Source of the DNA: Candidatus Nesterenkonia stercoripullorum
GTDB taxonomy: Bacteria; Actinomycetota; Actinomycetes; Actinomycetales; Micrococcaceae
Direction: 5' to 3'
Assembly: GCA_019114115.1 (NCBI GenBank)
Contig: DXGD01000279.1
Location: 1 to 5,716, forward strand
DNA length: 5,716 nucleotides
Shown here: positions 1 through 5,417 of the stretch, one piece after another
Layout of the letters: each line of letters begins with the position of its first letter
How positions within the stretch are numbered: position 1 is the first letter of the stretch
Position numbers and translations under genes: made by a program
The notes under the pieces: model-generated
Told to the model about the DNA's origin: nothing
What the model saw: the letters and a program-made list of their open reading frames with translations, nothing else
Database searches by the model: none

Positions 1-1077
1 CAGCGCGAACAGCTCGCCCGCCGGCTCGCGGCAGGCGACTCCTCGCTGGACATCATGAGCCTGGATCCGCCGTTCATCCCTGAGCTCTCCGAACCGGGTT
101 TCCTCGCTCCCGTCCCGGACGACGTCGCCGAACGCACCACGGAGGACACCCTAGAGGGCGCGCTGGCCGGCGCGATGTGGCAGGACGAGCTGGTCACCGT
201 GCCTTTCTGGGCCAATACTCAGCTGCTCTGGTACCGAGAGTCCGTCGCAGACGCGGCAGGACTGGATATGGACCAGCCCGTGACCTGGGACGACCTCATC
301 CAGGCCACCTCTGACGAGGACAAGCTTCTGGGGATCCAAGGCATCCGCGGCGAATCGATGACGGTCTGGCTCAACGCCCTCTACGAGTCCCAAGGGGTGC
401 CGATCCTCCCCGACCCGGGCGCCGATGCCGAAAGCCTCGAGACGAATCTGGACACCCCCGAAGGGGAGGTGGCGGCCCAGATCCTCGCAGATATCGGCTC
501 AGAAGGCCTGGCCGGGCCCGGCGTCGCGTCGATGGACGAGAATCAGTCGATGTTCCTCTTCCAAGGAGACAACGGCTCCTTCATGGTGAACTGGCCCTTC
601 GTCTGGACCGCCACCAAGGCTTCCGCCGAGGACGGCACCGTCGACGCCGATCTTCCCGATGACATCGGCTGGGCCCAATACCCCCGAGTGGATGAGGATA
701 CCCCGTCGGCGCCGCCGCTGGGCGGCATCAACCTCGGCGTCGGCGCAGAATCTGAGCACCCGGATCTGGCCTACGAAGCCATCGAGTGCATAGTGCAGCC
801 GGAGAATCAGACAGAGTACTTCTTGAGCAACGGCAACCCACCCTCCTCAGAGTCAGCATTCGACGATGACCAGATTGAGGAGGACTACCCCATGGCCGAA
901 GACATCCGAGACGCCCTCGACAACGCAGCGCCCCGGCCGCAGACCCCGTACTACAACGAGATCTCCAATACGATCCAACAGCAGTACACGCCGATCTCAG
1001 GGATCAACCCCGATCAGACTCCTGGCAATGCAGACGAGTTCATCCGTGAAGTACTCAGAGGGGAGCGGCTGCTATGA
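1..1077 (+). CDS. lpqY: Extracellular sugar-binding protein of ABC importer, LpqY-like (5' partial)
   Basis: This is the solute-binding component of a CUT1-type ABC sugar importer; it would capture the sugar outside the membrane and hand it to the permease pair encoded next. The frame is open from base 1, so the ATG at 55 is internal: the residues before it (QREQLARRLAAGDSSLDI) continue the family pattern in which a helix precedes 'DIMSLDPPFIPE'. About 358 residues are present; the signal peptide, lipobox and roughly the first 80-110 residues lie upstream. Recognisable blocks are VPFWANTQLLWYR (about residues 67-79), the ESMTVWLNALYESQG block, FMVNWPFVW and the PLGGINLGVG segment, which I recall as typical of mycobacterial LpqY. 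That protein binds trehalose, so trehalose is the best guess, but the ligand is inferred. The protein is strikingly rich in Asp/Glu, especially near the C-terminus. The stop overlaps the next start by 4 bp (ATGA). Confidence 0.9.
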   Translation, partial: QREQLARRLAAGDSSLDIMSLDPPFIPELSEPGFLAPVPDDVAERTTEDTLEGALAGAMWQDELVTVPFWANTQLLWYRESVADAAGLDMDQPVTWDDLIQATSDEDKLLGIQGIRGESMTVWLNALYESQGVPILPDPGADAESLETNLDTPEGEVAAQILADIGSEGLAGPGVASMDENQSMFLFQGDNGSFMVNWPFVWTATKASAEDGTVDADLPDDIGWAQYPRVDEDTPSAPPLGGINLGVGAESEHPDLAYEAIECIVQPENQTEYFLSNGNPPSSESAFDDDQIEEDYPMAEDIRDALDNAAPRPQTPYYNEISNTIQQQYTPISGINPDQTPGNADEFIREVLRGERLL

Positions 1078-2060
1078 CCGCCACGGCCGAACCCACCAGG
1101 CGCCAGCGCCGTGAAAAAGGCCAGTCCACCCGGCCCAAGAGGTCCCGACGCAGTGCTGCCCAGGCTCGTCTCGGCTGGATGCTGGCCGGGCCGGCATTCG
1201 TCATCATGCTGGCCGTCACGGCATATCCGATCGGCCAGGCCATCTTCGATTCGATGTTCTCTCAGCGCCTGACGGCGCCAGATGATCGCTCGTTCGTCTT
1301 CCTGGGCAACTACACCACGATCTTCACCGACCCCGTGTTCTGGACAGCGCTCGGTGTCACGGGATTGATCACCGTGATCACCGTCGCCGTCGAGTTGATT
1401 CTCGGCTTTGCCCTCGCGCTGGTCATGCACCGCGCACTGAAGAAGGTTCGCGGTGTGCTGCGCACGGCCATCCTGGTCCCGTACGGCATCATCACAGTGG
1501 TCTCCGCATTCGCCTGGTACTACATGTTCGACATCAACTCCGGGTTCGTGAACTCGTGGTTCAGCTGGATTCCCGGCATCAGCGGTGATCTGGACTGGTT
1601 CTCGAATTTCGGCACCGCGGTGACGATCATCATGGCCTCCGAGATCTGGAAGACGACGCCCTTCATCGCGTTGCTGCTGCTGGCAGGGCTGGCCCAGGTT
1701 CCTGAGGAACTGGTCGAGGCCGCACGGGTCGACGGCGCCACCTGGTGGCAGCAGATGGCCAGGGTTACCATTCCGAATATGAAGGCCGCGATCATGGTGG
1801 CTGTGCTCTTCAGGGCCCTCGACGCGTTCCGGATATTCGACAACGTATTCATCATGACTCGTGGGGAGTCCGGCACGGAAGTGCTGGCCCTGCTGGCCTA
1901 CCGTACCTCGATCGAGCGACTGGAGATCGGGTTGGGATCAGCGATATCCGTGGTGCTCTTCGCCTGTGTGCTGCTCATCTGCTTCATCGCCATCAAAGTC
2001 TTCAATGTGGATCTGGCCAGCGGCACCGATGCCAGCTCAGGCAAAGGGGGGAAGAAATAA
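1074..2060 (+). CDS. sugA: ABC sugar transporter permease, SugA-like (MalF type)
   Basis: A 328-residue inner-membrane permease that should pair with the next gene's product to form the transport channel. After a basic cytoplasmic N-terminus (many Arg/Lys in residues 9-26) there are six likely membrane segments, near residues 34-58, 91-118, 129-151, 182-206, 239-262 and 288-311. The ATPase-docking EAA loop is intact: EAARVDGA at 215-222, followed by the usual IP at 233-234. The stretch FRALDAFRIFDNVFIMTRG (246-264) and the LGSAIS motif before the last segment closely resemble M. tuberculosis SugA of the LpqY-SugABC trehalose importer, as I remember it. The start is supported by GGGGAG at 1060-1065, 8 nt upstream, and by the 4-bp overlap with the binding-protein stop. 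The C-terminus ends in a Ser/Gly/Lys tail containing a six-G run that also serves as ribosome site for the next gene. Family assignment is firm; trehalose specificity is inferred. Confidence 0.93.
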   Translation: MTATAEPTRRQRREKGQSTRPKRSRRSAAQARLGWMLAGPAFVIMLAVTAYPIGQAIFDSMFSQRLTAPDDRSFVFLGNYTTIFTDPVFWTALGVTGLITVITVAVELILGFALALVMHRALKKVRGVLRTAILVPYGIITVVSAFAWYYMFDINSGFVNSWFSWIPGISGDLDWFSNFGTAVTIIMASEIWKTTPFIALLLLAGLAQVPEELVEAARVDGATWWQQMARVTIPNMKAAIMVAVLFRALDAFRIFDNVFIMTRGESGTEVLALLAYRTSIERLEIGLGSAISVVLFACVLLICFIAIKVFNVDLASGTDASSGKGGKK

Positions 2061-2917
2061 TGGCTCAGCGCGGACAACGCTCGGCGAAGACGATTCTGAT
2101 GTGGACCGGCATCAGCGTCCTGGTCCTGGTCTATGCCCTGTTCCCGGTGTTCACCATCCTTGCCACGAGTTTCAAGACCCCCGGGGACCTGGGCAACAAC
2201 ACGCTGCTGCCCACCGACTGGAACTACACCTGGCAGAACTACGAGATGATCTTCGTCGGCGATGCGCAGGGCCTGTTCCTCACGGCTCTGCGCAACTCCA
2301 TTGGGATCACGCTCATCGCGACCGCGATCGCCGTCGTGCTGGCCACGCTGTGCGCCTATGCGGTGGCCAGGCTGGACTTCCCGGGCAAGAAGATCATCCT
2401 CGCCGTCGCCCTGGGCGTCTCGATCTTCCCGGTGATCTCCGTGGTCACCCCGCTGTTCAACGTATGGCGCTCGATTGGGCTCTACGACACATGGATCGGC
2501 CTGATCATCCCGTATCTCTCACTGACCCTGCCGATCTCGATCTGGACGCTGTCGGCGTTCTTCCGGCAGATCCCCTGGGACCTGGAATACGCCGCCCAAG
2601 TCGACGGTGCGACGCAGTGGCAGGCATTCCGCAAAGCCATCGTCCCGCTGGCGCTTCCCGGTGTGTTCACCACGGCGATCATCGCGTTCTTCATCGCCTG
2701 GAACGATTTCGTCTACGGCATCTCGCTGACCTCGACGGAGGCCGCCAGGCCTGTCCCGGCGGCACTGGCGTTCTTCACGGGCGCCTCGCAGTTCGAGGAA
2801 CCCACCGGTGCGATCTCTGCCGCGGCCATCGTGGTCACCATCCCGGTGGTGCTGCTGGTCCTGATGTTCCAGCGGCAGATCGTCTCCGGCCTGACCCAGG
2901 GCGCGGTGAAGGGATGA
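2060..2917 (+). CDS. sugB: ABC sugar transporter permease, SugB-like (MalG type)
   Basis: A 285-residue partner permease with six likely membrane segments (near 11-34, 78-104, 112-134, 143-166, 200-220, 253-270). I chose the ATG at 2060 because it overlaps the sugA stop by 1 bp (TAATG) and has a strong G-run ribosome site at 2046-2051, 8 nt upstream. The product begins MAQRGQRSAK, with normal length for the family; the same frame is open further upstream inside sugA, but that part encodes no permease sequence. The EAA loop is present but divergent at its first residue: YAAQVDGA at 177-184, where many MalG-type permeases have Glu. Conserved SugB-like stretches include AVARLDFPGKK (101-111), TLSAFFRQIPWDLE (163-176), the SQFEEPTG block (243-250) and the C-terminal GLTQGAVKG, which nearly matches the end of mycobacterial SugB from memory. 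The protein therefore looks complete. It sits in the same operon as sugA and sugC. Confidence 0.93.
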   Translation: MAQRGQRSAKTILMWTGISVLVLVYALFPVFTILATSFKTPGDLGNNTLLPTDWNYTWQNYEMIFVGDAQGLFLTALRNSIGITLIATAIAVVLATLCAYAVARLDFPGKKIILAVALGVSIFPVISVVTPLFNVWRSIGLYDTWIGLIIPYLSLTLPISIWTLSAFFRQIPWDLEYAAQVDGATQWQAFRKAIVPLALPGVFTTAIIAFFIAWNDFVYGISLTSTEAARPVPAALAFFTGASQFEEPTGAISAAAIVVTIPVVLLVLMFQRQIVSGLTQGAVKG

Positions 2918-3045
2918 GGCGCGATCCTCGAATCCTGGCAGTCAGTGCACCGCCGTGCTCGCGGCCGCCCGGCGCACTCGGGACCGGGGTTCTGCCTCGC
3001 CGACCCACCCTCTGCCTGAGCACTACCCCCGAAGGAGACAGCTGA
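2914..3045 (+). other. Possible coupled small ORF filling the sugB-sugC gap
   Basis: A 43-codon frame starts at an ATG that overlaps the sugB stop by 4 bp (ATGA) and ends at TGA 3043-3045, one base before the sugC ATG. If translated by re-initiation it would carry ribosomes from sugB to sugC. Against it being a real protein: the GAAGGG stretch abuts the ATG with no spacing, the peptide is rich in Pro and Arg (for example PPCSRPPGALG), it resembles no family I know, and frames of this length are common by chance in GC-rich DNA. The region could equally be untranslated spacer. A weak stem (GTGC/GCAC plus GCCG/CGGC with a 3-nt bulge) can form at 2945-2977, with no T-run after it. Confidence 0.2.
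3031..3038 (+). promoter_or_regulatory. Strong ribosome binding site for sugC
   Basis: GAAGGAGA with 8 nt between its end and the ATG at 3047 is a near-ideal Shine-Dalgarno sequence. It fixes the sugC start and shows that sugC can be initiated independently of sugB translation. Confidence 0.85.
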
Positions 3046-3046
3046 T

Positions 3047-4288
3047 ATGGCATCGATCACGCTGAAGAACATTGTCAAGAAGTACGACGACGGCTACCCA
3101 GCGGTCAACGACGTCTCCATCGATATCGAGGACGGCGAGTTCGTCATCCTCGTGGGGCCCTCAGGCTGCGGAAAGTCCACGCTCCTGCGCATGATCGTGG
3201 GTCTGGAGGACATCACCGACGGCGACCTCATCATCGACGGCGCCAAAGTCAACGACCAGGCGCCTCGTGATCGGAACCTGGCGATGGTCTTCCAGAACTA
3301 TGCGCTCTATCCGCATCTGACGGTGTACGAGAACATCGCCTTCCCGATGCGCCTGGCGAAGGGGAAGTTCAGCAAGGATGAGGTGGAGGAGCGGGTGCAG
3401 CGGGCAGCCAGCATGCTCGAGCTCACCGATCACCTGGAACGCAAACCGGGGAACCTCTCCGGAGGTCAGCGTCAGCGCGTTGCGATGGGGCGGGCCATTG
3501 TGCGTGACGCCAACGCGTTCCTCTTCGATGAGCCGCTGTCCAACCTGGATGCCAAACTCCGCGGTCAGATGCGGGCTGAGATCTCACAGCTGCAGCGCAG
3601 CCTCAACACGACCTCCGTGTACGTCACCCACGATCAGACTGAGGCGATGACCCTGGGTGACCGTGTAGCTGTGCTGAAGCAGGGCGAACTGCAGCAGATC
3701 GCCTCTCCGCGGGAACTGTATGAGCAGCCGATCAATCTGTTCGTCGCGGGGTTCATCGGTGCACCCTCGATGAACTTCCTGCCGGCAACGGTGCAGGGCA
3801 ACGTCCTGTCGACGCCGATAGGGGAGATCGAGGTCCCGGACGCCATTGCGGCCGCGGGAGAGGGCCGGGAGGTCGTGCTGGCCGGAATCCGTCCAGAATT
3901 CTTCGACGACGTCGCCACTGTGGACGAACGGCACCTCTCGCGAGGCTCGACCTTCCGCGCGGAACTCAGCCACACGGAGTGGCTGGGCAATGAGCAGTAC
4001 GTCTACGTGCCGTATGAGAACGACGCCCGGGTCGCAGAGACCCTGCAGACGCTGGCGGCCGATATGGACGCGGACGAGCTGCGTCAGCAGCTCGTCATCG
4101 CCGTGGATGCCTCCTCGCGTCTTCGAGGCGGTGACGTCGCCGAGCTGTGGATCGACAGCCGGCGCATTCACCTGTTCGACCCCGGCACTGGGGAAAACCT
4201 GACGCGCGATGCAGAAGCCGGCGCTGAGCTCACCGAAATGGCCAGAGAGGACCGACGGCGCGACGCCGAGCGCGCTGCACAGCGCTGA
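3047..4288 (+). CDS. sugC: ABC sugar transporter ATPase, SugC/MsmK/UgpC type
   Basis: A 413-residue cytoplasmic ATPase that would power the SugAB channel. The nucleotide-binding domain (about 1-235) is complete: Walker A GPSGCGKST at 37-45, Q-loop Gln83 (VFQNYALYPH), signature LSGGQ at 137-141, Walker B AFLFDEP with catalytic Glu162, D-loop SNLDAK at 165-170 and switch His195 in YVTHDQTEA. The C-terminal part (about 240-385) is the TOBE/OB-type regulatory domain of CUT1 ATPases, opening with AGFIGAPSMNFLPA and containing the IRPEFF block at 281-286. The end LWIDSRRIHLFDPGTGENLT matches the SugC domain end, and about 27 charged residues follow (EDRRRDAERAAQR), a tail longer than I recall for mycobacterial SugC. 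ATPases of this group often serve several sugar importers, but position behind sugAB makes it the cognate one here. It is separated from sugB by 129 nt, unlike the overlapping upstream genes. Confidence 0.95.
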   Translation: MASITLKNIVKKYDDGYPAVNDVSIDIEDGEFVILVGPSGCGKSTLLRMIVGLEDITDGDLIIDGAKVNDQAPRDRNLAMVFQNYALYPHLTVYENIAFPMRLAKGKFSKDEVEERVQRAASMLELTDHLERKPGNLSGGQRQRVAMGRAIVRDANAFLFDEPLSNLDAKLRGQMRAEISQLQRSLNTTSVYVTHDQTEAMTLGDRVAVLKQGELQQIASPRELYEQPINLFVAGFIGAPSMNFLPATVQGNVLSTPIGEIEVPDAIAAAGEGREVVLAGIRPEFFDDVATVDERHLSRGSTFRAELSHTEWLGNEQYVYVPYENDARVAETLQTLAADMDADELRQQLVIAVDASSRLRGGDVAELWIDSRRIHLFDPGTGENLTRDAEAGAELTEMAREDRRRDAERAAQR

Positions 4289-4328
4289 ACACCCGGCGGA
4301 ACACCCTGCTGAACACCGTGATGAGCAG
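4281..4328 (+). repeat. 12-bp tandem repeat at the sugC 3' end
   Basis: Three consecutive 12-bp units, each ending GAACAC (4281-4292, 4293-4304, 4305-4316), are followed by a degenerate fourth unit (4317-4328). The array begins in the last codons of sugC and runs past the stop. In one of the other frames it reads as repeated AEHP, but no start or ribosome site supports a gene there. It may be a recent small duplication with no function. Confidence 0.6.
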
Positions 4329-4341
4329 AGCGGTGAAGCGA

Positions 4342-4364
4342 GGGGAACAATTGTCCCCAGGGAC
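4342..4364. promoter_or_regulatory. Overlapping palindromes, operator or RNA hairpin candidate
   Basis: Two inverted repeats share the central bases. GGGGA (4342-4346) pairs with TCCCC (4354-4358) around a 7-nt centre, and GTCCC (4353-4357) pairs with GGGAC (4360-4364) around CA. They cannot form at the same time in RNA. There is no T-run after either arm, so a normal intrinsic terminator is not supported. The position, about 10 bp upstream of the candidate -35 for gcvH, suits an operator. Confidence 0.35.
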
Positions 4365-4373
4365 TTCTCGAAG

Positions 4374-4403
4374 CTGAACGATCCAACGATTCGGTGCTAA
4401 GTT
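4374..4403 (+). promoter_or_regulatory. Candidate promoter of gcvH
   Basis: An extended -10, TGCTAAGTT (4395-4403, hexamer TAAGTT 4398-4403), lies 17-18 bp after a weak -35-like CTGAACG (4374-4380). This predicts a transcript start near 4410 and a leader of about 35 nt carrying AGAGGAG at 4428-4434. The spacer contains the tandem repeat AACGAT-n2-AACGAT. A second -10-like hexamer, TACACT (4411-4416), lacks a recognisable -35. The assignment is by eye only. Confidence 0.35.
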
Positions 4404-4444
4404 GAGAATGTACACTGCAGACCGGCCAGAGGAGCGGAGACCCT

Positions 4445-4831
4445 ATGAGCAGCATTCCTGCTGAGCTGAAATACAGCGCCGAGCACGAGTGGATCACCGA
4501 TGCACAGGCAGCCGACACCGTGCGGGTCGGCATCACTGACTTTGCCCAGGACGCCTTGGGCGATGTCGTCTACGTCGAGCATCCAGAAGTCGGCAAGAGC
4601 GTTTCAGCGGGGGACGTCGTGGGCGAAGTCGAGTCGACGAAGTCTGTCTCCGATATCTACGCACCTGTCTCGGGCGAGATCGTGAACGTCAATGCAGATC
4701 TGGACGAAGACCCCGGGGCCATCAATTCGGACCCCTACGGCACGGGCTGGCTCTTCGAAGTCAAAGTCGCCGGGCCTGACGCCCTGAGCTCGCTGCTCTC
4801 AGCCGAGGAGTATGAGAAGCACGTAGGCTGA
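4445..4831 (+). CDS. gcvH: Glycine cleavage system H protein
   Basis: A 128-residue lipoyl carrier of the glycine cleavage complex. In the cytoplasm its lipoyl arm shuttles the aminomethyl group from GcvP to GcvT and is reoxidised by dihydrolipoamide dehydrogenase. The family pattern is complete: LKYSAEHEWI near the start, VRVGITDFAQDALGDVVYVEHPEVG at 26-50, the lipoylation site ESTKSVSD with Lys66, the APVSG turn at 73-77, the conserved LDEDPGAINSDPYGTGWLFEV stretch (86-106) and the C-terminal SAEEYEKHV. Length is normal. The ATG is preceded by AGAGGAG (GGAG 4431-4434, 10 nt away). No gcvP, gcvT or lipoyl-attachment gene is in the window. It heads a run with garA and a MerR gene, the same order as Rv1826-Rv1828 in M. 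tuberculosis, so a 156-nt intergenic region in front of it is a likely place for a promoter. Confidence 0.97.
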   Translation: MSSIPAELKYSAEHEWITDAQAADTVRVGITDFAQDALGDVVYVEHPEVGKSVSAGDVVGEVESTKSVSDIYAPVSGEIVNVNADLDEDPGAINSDPYGTGWLFEVKVAGPDALSSLLSAEEYEKHVG

Positions 4832-4843
4832 TATTCTGCGGTG

Positions 4844-4865
4844 CAGGCCCTCTCAACGGGCACTG
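4844..4865 (+). other. Small hairpin between gcvH and the FHA gene
   Basis: CAGGCCC (4844-4850) can pair with GGGC-A-CTG (4858-4865) around a 7-nt loop, giving seven base pairs with one bulged A. No T-run follows, so it is not a convincing terminator; it could modulate read-through or mRNA decay within the gcvH-garA unit, or be chance. Confidence 0.3.
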
Positions 4866-4894
4866 TGGAGCGTGTCGTGATCAGATCATTGAAA

Positions 4895-4899
4895 GGGGG
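4895..4899 (+). promoter_or_regulatory. Ribosome binding site deciding a GTG start
   Basis: GAAAGGGGG ends 5 nt before the GTG at 4905. No in-frame ATG occurs near the expected N-terminus, so this site supports the GTG as the real start of the FHA protein. Confidence 0.7.
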
Positions 4900-4904
4900 C
4901 TGCA

Positions 4905-5342
4905 GTGGCAGCTACACCGGGTAAGGGCGAGGGTGCTCACCACGCCGCCGAGACCACCAGTATCTCGTTGCCGCCTACTGAAGCCCACCACGTCGAGCCC
5001 AGCCTCTCTGAAGAGGATCGCGCGGCGATCGCCGCGCTGCCCAAGAACTCGGCCCTGCTGGTGGCGCACACCGGCCCGAACCAGGGTGCGCGGTTCCTGC
5101 TCGACCAGGATGAGGCGGCTGCCGGGCGGCACCCTGACGCAGATATCTTCCTTGACGACGTGACTGTCTCACGCCGTCATGTTCGTTTCACCCGCGAGGG
5201 CACAGGGTTCCGGATCACGGACATGGGCAGTCTCAACGGAACCTACGTCAACAACGATCGCGTCGACACGTATGTCCTGCGGGCAGGCGATGAAGTCCAA
5301 ATCGGCAAGTTCCGTCTGACGTTCTACTCCGGCGCGAAGTAG
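4905..5342 (+). CDS. garA: FHA-domain metabolic regulator, GarA/OdhI type
   Basis: A 145-residue cytoplasmic protein with the GarA/OdhI layout: a short flexible N-terminus carrying the phospho-acceptor motif ETTS (16-19), then one forkhead-associated domain (about 50-140). The FHA phosphothreonine-binding residues are all visible: GRH (74-76), SRRH (89-92) and GSLNGT (108-113), within the strongly conserved DIFLDDVTVSRRH and GDEVQIGKFRL blocks. In the known proteins the unphosphorylated form binds and inhibits 2-oxoglutarate dehydrogenase and glutamate dehydrogenase (and activates glutamate synthase in mycobacteria). Phosphorylation of a Thr in ETTS by PknG or PknB makes the protein bind its own FHA domain and shuts it off. 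Thr17 and Thr18 are the corresponding residues here. The start is GTG. No kinase gene is present in the window. The linker between motif and FHA domain is unusual in carrying two HH pairs (12-13, 28-29). Assignment is firm; regulatory targets are inferred from the family. Confidence 0.95.
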   Translation: MAATPGKGEGAHHAAETTSISLPPTEAHHVEPSLSEEDRAAIAALPKNSALLVAHTGPNQGARFLLDQDEAAAGRHPDADIFLDDVTVSRRHVRFTREGTGFRITDMGSLNGTYVNNDRVDTYVLRAGDEVQIGKFRLTFYSGAK

Positions 5343-5368
5343 CCTGGATTATATGAAGAACGCGAGAG

Positions 5369-5406
5369 TTTCAAGGTGTGATGTGAGTCTTCCGTCGAGT
5401 GTGAAA
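5369..5406. promoter_or_regulatory. Repeat-rich leader before the MerR gene
   Basis: TGTGA occurs three times, twice back to back (5377-5381, 5382-5386) and again at 5400-5404. TTTCA (5369-5373) and TGAAA (5402-5406) form an inverted pair 28 nt apart. MerR regulators of this type are reported to bind their own upstream region, so these may be binding sites, but no clear -35/-10 pair is visible; only an AT-rich patch (5347-5354) follows the garA stop. Confidence 0.25.
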
Positions 5407-5410
5407 GAGG
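5406..5410 (+). promoter_or_regulatory. Ribosome binding site deciding the MerR GTG start
   Basis: GAAAGAGG (5403-5410) ends 7 nt before the GTG at 5418. An in-frame stop at 5379-5381 and the absence of any other start codon between it and 5418 make this GTG the first possible start. Confidence 0.7.
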
Positions 5411-5417
5411 CCATGCA

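Noticed and set aside
55..57. ATG at 55 as start of the binding protein
   Set aside because: The frame is open to base 1 and the upstream residues fit the family; a start here would lack a signal peptide and a ribosome site.
1745..2059. In-frame upstream extension of the sugB frame
   Set aside because: This stretch lies inside sugA and encodes no permease-like sequence; the TAATG start at 2060 has a good ribosome site and gives a normal length.
1861..2913. Long open frame in the third + frame across sugA and sugB
   Set aside because: It is antiparallel in quality to the real genes: low-complexity Pro/Arg/His composition with no domain, typical of a GC-rich shadow. Only its last 43 codons, in the gap, are discussed.
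3584..4171. 195-codon minus-strand open frame opposite sugC
   Set aside because: Fully inside sugC, without recognisable domain or ribosome site; a reverse-strand shadow.
4351..4359. DnaA-box-like TTGTCCCCA
   Set aside because: One mismatch from the actinobacterial consensus, but it is a single site without AT-rich DNA or dnaA/dnaN neighbours, so not an origin.
4342..4364. Intrinsic terminator of the sug operon
   Set aside because: Stems are 5 bp and not followed by a T-run, so termination is not supported by the sequence alone.
4289..4444. Glycine riboswitch upstream of gcvH
   Set aside because: The leader from the predicted transcript start is about 35 nt and the whole gap only 156 nt, with no recognisable aptamer core or expression platform.
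4168..4536. Minus-strand open frame spanning the sugC-gcvH gap
   Set aside because: It overlaps both flanking genes, has Ser/Ala/Arg-biased composition and no family resemblance; no ribosome site supports it.
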